The notes below the pieces were generated by a model. That model made no database searches. It saw only the letters and a list, made by a program, of their open reading frames with translations, and had not been told where the DNA came from. From contig CBDCVP010000023.1 of the NCBI GenBank assembly GCA_965223025.1, forward strand, positions 496,001-560,000: DNA of 64,000 bases. Reading direction: 5' to 3'. This document shows positions 1 to 8,983 of the stretch, piece after piece. Position 1 is the stretch's first letter. Every line of letters begins with the position of its first letter. Source of the DNA: JABDMH01 sp965223025 (GTDB lineage: Bacteria; Bacteroidota; Bacteroidia; Chitinophagales; Saprospiraceae). A program made the position numbers and the translations under genes.

Positions 1-188
1 TTGTCATAAGCCGCCCAAGCTTCATGGATACTGTCGGCCGTCTGTCTGCTGCCAAGATCGGCCAGCATGTCTTTCTTAACTGGACTCATAGGTAAGGTAT
101 GTAGATCCGAAATATCGTCATTTTTCAGGGTATAGTGTAAAGTCTGTGCAGAGGTCAAGAAAGATAATGGGGTAGGCACACGCTCCAC
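1..188 (-). CDS. Partial ORF, product unknown (runs off left edge)
   Basis: The frame is open on the minus strand from about 227 to the window edge without a stop. Possible starts are TTG at 206, GTG at 188 and ATG at 89; 188 is an arbitrary choice. The visible peptide is polar, contains SPVKKDMLADLGSRQTADS, and has no signal peptide or known motif. It would start almost at the stop codon of the S9 peptidase gene, so it may be the next gene of that transcript. A chance open frame of this length cannot be excluded. Confidence 0.35.
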   Translation of the reverse strand, partial: MERVPTPLSFLTSAQTLHYTLKNDDISDLHTLPMSPVKKDMLADLGSRQTADSIHEAWAAYD

Positions 189-223
189 AGACCATTTGTC
201 CTGCAAATGGAGTACTGGATTAG

Positions 224-2137
224 CTATTTATCGACATATCTTGCTATGAAGCCCAGCGCAGCTTTGTAGACCTCAAACCGATTTTCTTCATTGTGAAACC
301 CATGACCCTCATTATACTTGACCATATAGGGTACATCGATACTTCTAGCTCGCAGCGACCGTACAATTTGATCTGATTCGTCAATATTGACTCGAGGATC
401 ATTAGCACCTTGAATCACAAAGAGGGGTGCCTTAATTCGCTCGACATGAAATACTGGTGAAGCAGCACGCATGGCCTCTACGTCTTCTTCTGGATGGCCA
501 ACCATAGCATACATCATATCCAGGTAAGGCTTCCAATACGGGGGTATGGTCTTCATGAATGTGAATAAGTTGGAGACCCCCACATAGTCAATACCACAGC
601 AATAGAGATCGGGCGTAAATGTCACTCCGGCCAGAGCGGCGTAACCACCGTAACTACCTCCATAGATAATCACCCTGTTGGGATCGGCAATGCCTTGGTC
701 TATCAGCCATCGGACTCCATCGGTGATATCATCCTGCATTTTTCTTCCCCACTCCTTAAAACCGGCCTTGAAGAAGGCTTTGCCATAACCTGTACTGCTG
801 CGATAGTTCATTTGCAAAACGCCATATCCTCTGCTTGCAAACAACTGTACCTCTGGATTGTACCCCCACACATCTCGTACCCAAGGTCCGCCATGTGGAT
901 TGATGATGATTGGCAAGTGGTTTTCACGATTTGGAGGCAATGTCAAATATCCATGTATGGTCAGCCCATCTCTACTCTTATATTGTACCGGTTTCATCTG
1001 GGCCAAATCCTGCTCTTTTAACCATGGACTTATGTCGGCAATTTTTGTGAGCTCATCATTGGAGGTGTCGTAATAGTAGTAGGATCCAAGCGATCGGTCC
1101 GTAAAGGTGCGAATGATCAATTTATCCTCAGCCTTACTTTTGCTGGAAATTCCAAATTCGTAGCCTGGAAGCTTCTTGGCCAATTTTTCGAAAGTATTTT
1201 TTGTCTGCTCATCTAAGAACTTTCGCTGCATTCGGTCGGTAGTATAGGTGATCGTGGTCAGGACTTTACGCTTTTTCGAGTAGTGGAGTGAAGCGACATC
1301 TACATCTGGATGACTAAAGATGGTCTCACCGATTTCCTCACCTAAACGCATGTCAAATTGAACGATTTCCGTCTTGTCACGTCCGAGGTTGGAGGCCGCG
1401 TAGACAATCTGTTTGCTCTTGAAATCAAAGAACAGCGGCGACATGGATTCTGTAAAATCGGTCTGTAAAATTTCGCGGAAGGTCTCTTCCTCACTGTCGC
1501 GGTACATAAGGACACTCTCCGTTCCATTTTTCACCTTGGTGGCAATGCGCAGTTTTCCCTCATGATCCGTCATCCAAGAATCAATGGGTTCCATGACATC
1601 GGTATTTTCGGCAAGCTGGGTAAGCATTCCTGTGTTGACGTTCAAACGATAGGGCTCAAAAAGTTGTGGATTATTTTTATTCATACCGATGATGATCTCG
1701 TCATCAATGTCTTCGAGCATATCTATCATTTGAATGCGTACACCTTCAAATGGCGTCAGCTCCCTCGGATTGTCTCCATCGACATCGACGGCATATAGCT
1801 GGTAATTCTCGTCACCAGCGGCATCCTTGATGTACAGTATCCTCCGATGGTTGGCCCACCCATAGCCCCCGATATCACGATCTATTTCTGAAGTAAGTCT
1901 GGTTGCCTCTTTTTCACCGATTTTCTGGACAAAAACGTTTTTTCGTCGCTCGTATGGTGCCGTAAAAGAAAAATAGGCACCATCAGGTGACAACTGAAAA
2001 TCAGTTTTTTCTGGATTGCGAAAAAAGTCTTCTACGCTGTATTTGTGTTCAGCCGAGGCACCACGCTCCATGAGTTTCATGAGTTCTTCTTGTGTAGAAG
2101 GCAAAGTGGGATCTCCAGGCAATTCTTGATTGGTCAT
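224..2137 (-). CDS. S9 family serine peptidase (prolyl oligopeptidase type)
   Basis: A 637-residue serine peptidase of the prolyl oligopeptidase/acylaminoacyl peptidase family, which cleaves short peptides. The N-terminal part (about 40-380) has the repeating WD-like strands of a beta-propeller, such as FQLSPDGAYFSF. The C-terminal part (about 390-637) is an alpha/beta hydrolase with nucleophile S495 in GGSYGGY, acid D580 in GANDPRV and H612 in NEGHGF, so the triad is complete. No clear signal peptide is visible, which suggests a cytoplasmic enzyme. The start ATG at 2137 lies about 20 bp from a candidate -7 element at 2156-2163. The gene is followed on the same strand by a partial ORF and preceded by glyQS 140 bp away, so it probably has its own promoter. 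The substrate cannot be told from sequence. Confidence 0.93.
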   Translation of the reverse strand: MTNQELPGDPTLPSTQEELMKLMERGASAEHKYSVEDFFRNPEKTDFQLSPDGAYFSFTAPYERRKNVFVQKIGEKEATRLTSEIDRDIGGYGWANHRRILYIKDAAGDENYQLYAVDVDGDNPRELTPFEGVRIQMIDMLEDIDDEIIIGMNKNNPQLFEPYRLNVNTGMLTQLAENTDVMEPIDSWMTDHEGKLRIATKVKNGTESVLMYRDSEEETFREILQTDFTESMSPLFFDFKSKQIVYAASNLGRDKTEIVQFDMRLGEEIGETIFSHPDVDVASLHYSKKRKVLTTITYTTDRMQRKFLDEQTKNTFEKLAKKLPGYEFGISSKSKAEDKLIIRTFTDRSLGSYYYYDTSNDELTKIADISPWLKEQDLAQMKPVQYKSRDGLTIHGYLTLPPNRENHLPIIINPHGGPWVRDVWGYNPEVQLFASRGYGVLQMNYRSSTGYGKAFFKAGFKEWGRKMQDDITDGVRWLIDQGIADPNRVIIYGGSYGGYAALAGVTFTPDLYCCGIDYVGVSNLFTFMKTIPPYWKPYLDMMYAMVGHPEEDVEAMRAASPVFHVERIKAPLFVIQGANDPRVNIDESDQIVRSLRARSIDVPYMVKYNEGHGFHNEENRFEVYKAALGFIARYVDK

Positions 2138-2155
2138 GTTGTAGTTTTATGGCGG

Positions 2156-2163
2156 CAAAAGTA
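2156..2163 (-). promoter_or_regulatory. Candidate Bacteroidota -7 promoter element (TACTTTTG)
   Basis: Read on the minus strand this is TACTTTTG, matching the Bacteroidota consensus TAnnTTTG, 19 bp before the ATG of the S9 peptidase gene. A TTG lies upstream (2178-2180) but only 14 bp away, shorter than the usual 17-23 bp, so the -33 box is uncertain. Confidence 0.35.
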
Positions 2164-2279
2164 GCGAAAACTTAGGGCAATGGGGATACCGGTGACAGCG
2201 CTATTTACATAGCCCTATCATGCAGCCATTAGCAACTTTTACTGTGGGTTTAGCAATATCGGAGATCTCCAATGAGATC

Positions 2280-3824
2280 TTAGCCTATTTGGAGTAGCAG
2301 ACTTGCTAAATCAGTCTTATCCTTGATTTTTGCTTTGAGCTCTGAAATGGGTAATCGTTCCTGCACGAGTGTGTCTCGGTCTCTAAGTGTGACAGTGTCG
2401 TCCTCAAGTGTCTCAAAATCGATGGTCACACAATAAGGTGTGCCAATGGCATCTTGACGCCTGTATCGACGGCCAATGGCATCCTTCTCATCATATTGAC
2501 ACTGCGTGACAAATTTTATATCATCAAAAACCTTCTGAGCCTTTGCCGTGAGTTCTGCTTTATTCTTCACCAGTGGCAGAACAGCACATTTTATGGGTGC
2601 TAGAGCAGGATTGAGTTTCATGACAATGCGAGTAGATTCATTTCCCTTGGCATCCGGTACGGATTCTTCTTGCAAGGCATGACTGATGATGGCTAAGAAC
2701 ATCCGATCACATCCTATGGAGGTCTCGATTACAAAAGGTACATAGTTTTTTTCTAAACCTGGATCAAAGTATTGCATTTTCTTGCCGGATAGATCTTGAT
2801 GACTGCTCAGATCAAAATCTGTGCGGCTGTGGATGCCCTCGAGTTCTTTGAATCCAAAGGGGAATTCGAATTGAATATCCACGGCAGCATTCGCGTAGTG
2901 AGCCAGATTATCGTGGTCGTGAAATCTTAGCTTTTCTATGGGTGAACCAGCTGCCCTGTGCCACTTTATTCGTTCTTCTTTCCAGAAATCATACCATCGC
3001 ATTTCTTCCCCAGGACGCACAAAATATTGCATTTCCATTTGCTCAAATTCGCGCATGCGGAAAATAAATTGACGAGCGACAATTTCATTTCGAAAAGCCT
3101 TCCCAATTTGGGCTATGCCAAATGGGATTTTTTGTCTGCTAGTTTTCAACACATTTAGAAAATTGACAAAGATACCTTGAGCTGTTTCGGGCCTTAGATA
3201 TAATTTACCTTCTTCTCCAGCGATATTCCCCAGTTGTGTAGAAAACATCAAATTAAATTGTCGCACTTCGGTCCATGATCTACTTCCACTTTCCGGGCAG
3301 GCGATTTTCAGCTCCTCGATCATCAACTTCATATCTGCGAGATCACCGGTTTTCATAGCTTGCGCCAGGCGCTTGGCAAGAGTTGCTTTTTCCTCCAGAT
3401 ATCGGACTACCCGTGGATGAGTACTCACAAATTGGGCACGGTCAAAATCTGCCCCAAACCTCTTAGCCGCCTTGCTGATTTCTTTGTTTGCCTTGCCCTC
3501 AAGTTTGTCCATGTAATCTTCGATCAGCACATCTGCTCGATATCGCTTCTTACTATCTTTGTTGTCGATCAGAGGGTCATTAAATGCATCCACATGTCCA
3601 CTCGCTTTCCATGTTTTCGGATGCATGAAAATGGCTGCGTCAAGTCCTACAATATTTGCATGACGTTGTACCATGGATCGCCACCAGAATTCCTTGATGT
3701 TGTTTTTTAGTTCCACACCATTTGGGCCATAATCATATACTGCGGCCAGCGTGTCGTAAATCTCACTGGACTGATAAATAAAACCGTACTCCTTCGCGTG
3801 TGATACAATTTGCTTAAAATCCAT
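2280..3824 (-). CDS. glyQS: Glycine--tRNA ligase (alpha2 type)
   Basis: A 514-residue class II aminoacyl-tRNA synthetase that charges tRNA-Gly in the cytoplasm. The N-terminus has the typical GlyRS segment EYGFIYQSSEIY and the YDYGPNGVELKNNI block. Motif 2 is seen as AFRNEIVARQFIFRMREFEQ, and motif 3 as ETSIGCDRMFLAI. The last ~125 residues form the anticodon-binding domain (IGRRYRRQDAIGTPYCVTID). An open frame continues upstream to 3920, but that extension overlaps the end of prfC and its residues (KNGTGKLPQSSF and on) are unlike GlyRS. The ATG at 3824 gives the normal family N-terminus (MDFKQIVSHAKEYGF) and a 29 bp gap to prfC. The two genes are probably co-transcribed. Confidence 0.95.
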   Translation of the reverse strand: MDFKQIVSHAKEYGFIYQSSEIYDTLAAVYDYGPNGVELKNNIKEFWWRSMVQRHANIVGLDAAIFMHPKTWKASGHVDAFNDPLIDNKDSKKRYRADVLIEDYMDKLEGKANKEISKAAKRFGADFDRAQFVSTHPRVVRYLEEKATLAKRLAQAMKTGDLADMKLMIEELKIACPESGSRSWTEVRQFNLMFSTQLGNIAGEEGKLYLRPETAQGIFVNFLNVLKTSRQKIPFGIAQIGKAFRNEIVARQFIFRMREFEQMEMQYFVRPGEEMRWYDFWKEERIKWHRAAGSPIEKLRFHDHDNLAHYANAAVDIQFEFPFGFKELEGIHSRTDFDLSSHQDLSGKKMQYFDPGLEKNYVPFVIETSIGCDRMFLAIISHALQEESVPDAKGNESTRIVMKLNPALAPIKCAVLPLVKNKAELTAKAQKVFDDIKFVTQCQYDEKDAIGRRYRRQDAIGTPYCVTIDFETLEDDTVTLRDRDTLVQERLPISELKAKIKDKTDLASLLLQIG

Positions 3825-3853
3825 AATGCTAAATATTGCTCTACCTTGATTTT

Positions 3854-5434
3854 TTAAAATTCGGAGGTGAAGTGAAAAACTACTTTGGGGTAGTTTTCCT
3901 GTGCCATTTTTAGAGACCATGCAGACTCAGCCAGAAAAACATAGTGACCGTCTTTATCGCGGGCAATATCTCTTTTTCGCTCACTCACTATTCTAGCGAT
4001 TTCATCCTTTTCTTCAGCTGTTATCCAACAGGCCTTGTGTAGATTTAGGGGTTCATAGGCACATGATGCTCCGTACTCGTGCTCAAGCCTATACTGAATG
4101 ACCTCAAACTGAAGGGCACCTACGGTCCCCAGTATTTTTCGGCTATTGTCTTCCTTCGTAAATAATTGCGCAACACCTTCCTCTACCAGTTGTCGGAGTC
4201 CCTTATCCAGCTGCTTGGATTTGAGCGGATTGGCGTTATTGATGTACCTAAATTGCTCGGGAGAAAAACTGGGAATGCCCTTAAAATGCAGGTTTTCTCC
4301 TTCAGTCAAGGCATCACCAATCTTGAAATTGCCAGGATCATATAGACCGACAATGTCACCTGGGTAAGCCACATCTACGATCGACTTCTTGGCCGCCATA
4401 AAAGCCGTGGGATTGGAAAATTTCATGGTCTTGCCCTTGCGTACGTGCAGATAGTTGGTGTTGCGCTCAAATTTTCCAGAGCAAATGCGCAAGAAGGCGA
4501 TCCGGTCGCGATGGCGCGGATCCATATTTGCATGAATTTTGAAAACAAAACCCGTGAAGTCATTTTCATCGGGCTCGACCAACCTTTCTTCCGTTGCTCT
4601 AGGTGTGGGAGTGGGAGCGATTTGTATAAAACAATCTAATAACTCCTTCACGCCGAAGTTATTAATGGCACTCCCAAAAAATACGGGAGAGAGTGTTCCT
4701 GTGAGATATTTTTCTCGTGAAAACTCAGGATAGACCGTGGTGACAACTTCGAGGTCATCCCTTAGTTCTCGGGCAGCTGGCGCTCCGATGTGCTGATCGA
4801 GAATGTCGCTATCGGTATCATCGATTTCGATGATTTCATCTTCATGCTGTTTGCTGTGCGGTCTGAAAAGGTTGAGCTTTTTTTCGTAGAGATTGTACAC
4901 TCCCTGAAACCTTTGGCCCATCCCCACCGGCCAGCTCAATGGACAAGCATTCAGACCAAGCTTCTCTTCTATCTCATCTAATAGGTCGAAACCATCTTTG
5001 CCTTCGCGGTCGAGCTTGTTGACAAAAACGATCATAGGTGTGTTGCGCATCCGGCATACTTCTACCAGCTTCTCAGTTTGCGCTTCCACACCTTTTGCCA
5101 CATCAATGACCACGATGGCGCTATCCACCGCGGTGAGGGTTCGAAAGGTGTCCTCCGCAAAGTCTTTGTGGCCGGGTGTATCTAATATGTTGATTTTGAG
5201 ACCGCTATATTCAAAAGCCATGACGGACGTAGCTACTGAGATGCCCCTTTGACGTTCTATCTCCATGAAATCTGAAGTAGCATGTCGCTTGATCTTATTG
5301 CTTTTTACGGCTCCGGCTTCCTGGATTGCACCACCGAAAAGAAGTAGTTTTTCAGTCAGAGTGGTCTTACCCGCATCGGGGTGGCTAACGATCCCAAAAG
5401 TCCTACGCTTTGCTATCTCAGGTTTGATGCTCAA
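3854..5434 (-). CDS. prfC: Peptide chain release factor 3 (GTPase)
   Basis: A 526-residue translational GTPase that recycles release factors 1 and 2 from terminated ribosomes. The G1 loop is SHPDAGKT (residues 17-24), followed by GISVATS (G2), DTPGHKDF (G3) and NKLDREG (G4). Length and the C-terminal block are normal for RF3. The start appears to be TTG at 5434: the family N-terminus (SIKPEIAKRRTFGIVSHPDAG) begins right there, and no in-frame ATG lies upstream before the promoter-like element at 5460-5467. It lies 29 bp upstream of glyQS on the same strand. Confidence 0.95.
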   Translation of the reverse strand: MSIKPEIAKRRTFGIVSHPDAGKTTLTEKLLLFGGAIQEAGAVKSNKIKRHATSDFMEIERQRGISVATSVMAFEYSGLKINILDTPGHKDFAEDTFRTLTAVDSAIVVIDVAKGVEAQTEKLVEVCRMRNTPMIVFVNKLDREGKDGFDLLDEIEEKLGLNACPLSWPVGMGQRFQGVYNLYEKKLNLFRPHSKQHEDEIIEIDDTDSDILDQHIGAPAARELRDDLEVVTTVYPEFSREKYLTGTLSPVFFGSAINNFGVKELLDCFIQIAPTPTPRATEERLVEPDENDFTGFVFKIHANMDPRHRDRIAFLRICSGKFERNTNYLHVRKGKTMKFSNPTAFMAAKKSIVDVAYPGDIVGLYDPGNFKIGDALTEGENLHFKGIPSFSPEQFRYINNANPLKSKQLDKGLRQLVEEGVAQLFTKEDNSRKILGTVGALQFEVIQYRLEHEYGASCAYEPLNLHKACWITAEEKDEIARIVSERKRDIARDKDGHYVFLAESAWSLKMAQENYPKVVFHFTSEF

Positions 5435-5459
5435 TGGATACCGTGTTTTTAAACGGCTG

Positions 5460-5467
5460 CAAAGATA
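5460..5467 (-). promoter_or_regulatory. Candidate -7 promoter element (TATCTTTG) of prfC
   Basis: The minus strand reads TATCTTTG, a full match to TAnnTTTG, 25 bp before the TTG start of prfC. It supports the short start choice, since a longer protein would begin upstream of the promoter. Confidence 0.4.
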
Positions 5468-5663
5468 GCGTATCTAATGAAATGTCTTAGCTAAGTCTCG
5501 ATGCATGAGCCCAGCCTTTTGAATATGATGATTGGTCACATACCCAAGCGTGATCCGCTGCATGGTTTTGGCGCAGTAGGTGCGATGGCTCACATGCGGA
5601 AATGACAAGGGGGGCAATTGCAGCTTCAGATCATGCTAGGTAATAGACTACTGGGAAGGTCAT

Positions 5664-7451
5664 TCAAGACAGTGCATATTCATTTTTCTCAATCAGGAAA
5701 GCTGCGATGGTTCTTCGACTTTCCTTAATGTTGACGGGTGGATAGTTGGTGAAGCGCTTTACACCGAGTAAGAAAGTCTTGAGAAGGTCTCCCGAGGCAA
5801 ACGAAACCAATGCATCTGAGGCTATTTTTATCATCCGTGCATTTGCATCGTAAAAGTATGTTTTTAGCAACGCTTCGTAGACCGCATCCGGAGCCTTGCG
5901 AGGTCTTCCATCCTCTTTCATCATGCGCAGCAGGAGTGATTCAGCCATAAAAACCTCGGTGAGCAGATCTGCTCCATTCATCAGAATTTCTTGTTCATTC
6001 GTCAAGTCCAATTTTTCATCGATTTGCATTTTTGCGGCTGCACCAATGACCATGAGAGTGAGCTGCTTAAAATGATGCACCGCCCGCTCTTCGTGTCCAT
6101 ATTTGCCCGATGGTTGGTCCAGACTTGGCATTTTTGTCAAAGCTTTCTGGACTTCCCAGGCGGGTCCTACCATATCGATGGTGCCTTTCTTCGCGCGTTT
6201 GAGAAGCATGTTGACCATCAACATTCGATTGATTTCATTGGTGCCCTCATAGATCCGGTTGATGCGTGAATCCCGATAACCTTCAGCAGCCGGATATTCC
6301 TCTGAAAACCCGTAGCCTCCATGTATTTGCACGGTTTCATCTACGACATAGTCCAGAAATTCAGAACCAGCAATTTTGATGCAAGCACACTCGATAGCAT
6401 ATTCTTCTGCAGATTTTAGCAATGCTTGCTCAAGAGATTCTCCGTCCTCCATCAAAGCGGCTTTTTGCTTTTGCAACAAATCAGACACTCGATATACTGC
6501 ACTCTCAAGGGCATATACCTGGATGGCCTGCTGGGCAAGTTTGTATTGAATCGCACCAAAACTGGCAATAGGCTGCTTAAACTGTACTCTCTCGTTGGCA
6601 TATCGAATACTCGTGGTAGACGCATTCTTGCAACCTCCCATGGCCATATTACCGAGTTTAAAACGGCCTATATTGAGGGCATTAAAAGCGATTAAGTGGC
6701 CACGACCGATGTCTCCTAAAATGCTTGAGACAGGAACTTCGGTATTTTCAAAAAAGACCTGCCTGGTAGAAGAACCTTTGATGCCCATTTTTTTCTCCTC
6801 CTCACCAAGCGTTATGCCAGGTGTATCTGCTTCGACGATAAATCCGGTGAACTCGCTTCCTCCAATCTGAGCAAATACTATGAAAACATCTGCGAAACCT
6901 GCATTTGATATCCACATTTTCTGGCCATTCAGCACATAGTGTAGACCATCTTCGGAGAGATCAGCACGGGTTTTCGCTGCCAACGCATCTGATCCAGAAC
7001 CTGGCTCTGTCAAGCAGTAGGCAGCCAACCATTCTCCACTGGCTAATTTTGGAAGGTAAGTTTGTTTCTGTTCCTCCGTACCGAAATACAAAATGGGGAG
7101 CATGCCAATGCCAGTGTGCGCAGCAAAGCTTGTATTAAAAGAACCGCAACTTCTACCAACTTCCTCATAAATGAAAGTACCCGTATTGGTATCTAGTCCC
7201 ATGCCACCATAGACCTCTGGTATGTGAGCTCCCAGGAGACCCAGTTCACCTGCCTTTTTCATCAGGGACACCTGCTCTTCTAGGAGGTGTCCACGCTTTC
7301 GTACCTCATTGTTGACAAATTCTCGCGTCATGTCCCGGATCATTGCCTGCTCTTCATTGATGTCTTCAGGTGTATAGACATCCTGTGGAGCCGTGCGTTG
7401 GATGAGAAAGGCACCGCCTCGTATCAGCTTCTGGACAGTAGATACTTCCAT
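5664..7451 (-). CDS. Acyl-CoA dehydrogenase with C-terminal extension
   Basis: A 595-residue FAD enzyme of fatty acid beta-oxidation that introduces the alpha-beta double bond into acyl-CoA. Recognisable blocks are the substrate/FAD segment CLTEPGSGSDA (146-156), WISNAGFADVF, the FAD region around 283-310, and GGYGFSEEYPAAEGYRDSRI. The catalytic base is probably E402 in YEGTNEINR. About 170 residues follow the normal ~420-residue core, the size of the C-terminal helical domain of VLCAD-like enzymes. No partner genes (thiolase, hydratase) adjoin it in the window. The upstream region has two related palindromic sites that suggest repression by a fatty-acid-responsive regulator. Chain-length preference is not known. 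Confidence 0.93.
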   Translation of the reverse strand: MEVSTVQKLIRGGAFLIQRTAPQDVYTPEDINEEQAMIRDMTREFVNNEVRKRGHLLEEQVSLMKKAGELGLLGAHIPEVYGGMGLDTNTGTFIYEEVGRSCGSFNTSFAAHTGIGMLPILYFGTEEQKQTYLPKLASGEWLAAYCLTEPGSGSDALAAKTRADLSEDGLHYVLNGQKMWISNAGFADVFIVFAQIGGSEFTGFIVEADTPGITLGEEEKKMGIKGSSTRQVFFENTEVPVSSILGDIGRGHLIAFNALNIGRFKLGNMAMGGCKNASTTSIRYANERVQFKQPIASFGAIQYKLAQQAIQVYALESAVYRVSDLLQKQKAALMEDGESLEQALLKSAEEYAIECACIKIAGSEFLDYVVDETVQIHGGYGFSEEYPAAEGYRDSRINRIYEGTNEINRMLMVNMLLKRAKKGTIDMVGPAWEVQKALTKMPSLDQPSGKYGHEERAVHHFKQLTLMVIGAAAKMQIDEKLDLTNEQEILMNGADLLTEVFMAESLLLRMMKEDGRPRKAPDAVYEALLKTYFYDANARMIKIASDALVSFASGDLLKTFLLGVKRFTNYPPVNIKESRRTIAAFLIEKNEYALS

Positions 7452-7454
7452 AAT

Positions 7455-7471
7455 ATTGACTTTGTGTTAAA
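7455..7471 (-). promoter_or_regulatory. Degenerate operator candidate next to acyl-CoA dehydrogenase start
   Basis: The plus-strand sequence ATTGACTTTGTGTTAAA is identical at 14 of 17 positions to the perfect palindrome at 7555-7571. It lies 4 bp before the start codon of the acyl-CoA dehydrogenase gene, where a bound protein would block transcription or initiation. The regulator is not in this window. Confidence 0.4.
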
Positions 7472-7554
7472 GTGGGATAATGGACCAAAATGACTTAGTC
7501 CTGTGAGATAAAGTTATGATTACTTTGACATAAAAACCAGTTTTGGTTCAATTA

Positions 7555-7571
7555 TTTGACTTTGAGTCAAA
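7555..7571. promoter_or_regulatory. Perfect 7-3-7 inverted repeat, operator candidate
   Basis: The arms TTTGACT and AGTCAAA are perfect complements around a 3 bp spacer. A second inverted repeat, GACT-CCAA-AGTC, follows at 7577-7588. The sites lie between the divergent acyl-CoA dehydrogenase and LVIVD lipoprotein genes, about 105 bp upstream of the former. Size and symmetry fit a TetR-type or similar dimeric repressor, by inference only. Confidence 0.5.
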
Positions 7572-7687
7572 AGACTGACTCCAAAGTCGAGTGTAGCAGT
7601 TATTTGGGAAACTCACTAGAATCTTCGTACTTGACCCAACTGTTGATCCAATTCTGACTGTCTACCATGGTATAAAATCCAAAGAAG

Positions 7688-8971
7688 ATGAACACCAGAA
7701 CATTTCTTTATGTGGGCATTCTGACCCTGATGACATTCGGTTTGACCAGCTGTCTCCAGGATGAATGCACCGAAACACGAACCTTCGTTCGTTTTGAGCC
7801 AGTCTATAAGACAAAATCCCAGCTGAACGCTCCTATCTCTGTCGAATCGCCAAGAGCGTTGGAGCATCCCGGCATCATTTACTTTTACAAGCACTATATC
7901 CTGATCAATGAATTTCGTGAAGGTATTCATGTGATTGACAATCGAGATCCCTCTAATCCACAACCACTGTCCTTCATCAATATTGAGGGTAACGAGCACT
8001 TTGCCGTGCAATCTGACCAATTGCAAGCCAACAAATTCAATGCACTGCTGACCATTGATATATCAGATGTACAACACCCTGTGCAGAAATGGAGGATCCC
8101 TGATGTCTTTCAAGAAATCTATGAACATCCAGGTAGGGGATTTTTAGTATATCATCGACAGACCGATCAGACCCAAACATTGGATTGTTCAGATCCAAAT
8201 TTCAACAGTGCACGATGGTTTGAAGAAGGAGGGCGAGGGGGTTTCTTCTTACTTTCAACGGATGCTCTCGCTTCTGATGTGGCTGTACGAGAGCAAAATG
8301 GAGGAGCTGGCACCGGTGGATCTACCGCACGTTTTACGATTGCACATAAGCATCTTTACATTGTCTCAGATCACAATCTCAAAGTCTTTAGCCTCAGTGA
8401 CGCCAGTAGACCTGTAGGATCAGCCACCCTAAACCTGGGTTGGGGTATTGAAACCATCTTTCCCTTTCAGGATCGCCTATTCATTGGATCGAACTCCGGC
8501 ATGTTTGTCTACGATGTCTCGATACCCGAAGCACCATCTCTTTTCTCCACTTTTGAACATGCACGTGCGTGCGATCCAGTGGTAGCAGATGAGAACACAG
8601 CATATGTGACACTTCGAGATGGAACAGCCTGTGAAGGATTTGCCAATCAGCTAGATGTCATCGATATTGACGATGTGGCCAATCCTTACCTGCTAGATTC
8701 GTACGCCATGAAAAATCCACATGGACTGGCGCTGCAGGGCGATTACTTATACATCTGCGAAGGCGACTACGGATTGAAGGTAATGGATGTCAGCGACAGA
8801 GAAAAAGTTAGAGAAGTCAGTTTTAATACAAGCATCCAAGCGACCGATGTCATCGCACTTCCTAGCGAGCAACTGCTGGTCATCGGCAGGAATGGGCTCT
8901 ACCAATACGATGCCAGCAATCCCAAGGATTTGAAGTTGTTGAGTACGCTGCCAGTTGCAGAAGCATCCTAA
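7688..8971 (+). CDS. LVIVD-repeat beta-propeller lipoprotein
   Basis: A 427-residue exported lipoprotein. The first ~22 residues form a signal peptide ending in a lipobox (FGLTSC), with the lipidated Cys at about 22. The body consists of repeated VIDxxDxxNP-type units (IHVIDNRDPSNPQP, TIDISDVQHPV, KVFSLSDASRPV, LDVIDIDDVANPYL, LKVMDVSD), as in the LVIVD family, expected to form a surface propeller. Function within the family is generally unknown; protein or ligand binding is a guess. The next gene starts 12 bp downstream, suggesting an operon of two. Confidence 0.85.
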   Translation: MNTRTFLYVGILTLMTFGLTSCLQDECTETRTFVRFEPVYKTKSQLNAPISVESPRALEHPGIIYFYKHYILINEFREGIHVIDNRDPSNPQPLSFINIEGNEHFAVQSDQLQANKFNALLTIDISDVQHPVQKWRIPDVFQEIYEHPGRGFLVYHRQTDQTQTLDCSDPNFNSARWFEEGGRGGFFLLSTDALASDVAVREQNGGAGTGGSTARFTIAHKHLYIVSDHNLKVFSLSDASRPVGSATLNLGWGIETIFPFQDRLFIGSNSGMFVYDVSIPEAPSLFSTFEHARACDPVVADENTAYVTLRDGTACEGFANQLDVIDIDDVANPYLLDSYAMKNPHGLALQGDYLYICEGDYGLKVMDVSDREKVREVSFNTSIQATDVIALPSEQLLVIGRNGLYQYDASNPKDLKLLSTLPVAEAS

Positions 8972-8983
8972 AAAAAATCAAGC

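Noticed and set aside
3825..3920. N-terminal extension of glycyl-tRNA synthetase
   Set aside because: The extra 32 codons overlap prfC coding sequence, and the normal GlyRS N-terminus starts at ATG 3824.
7616..8026. 136-codon minus-strand ORF
   Set aside because: Antisense shadow of the LVIVD lipoprotein gene, whose signal peptide and repeats are clear.
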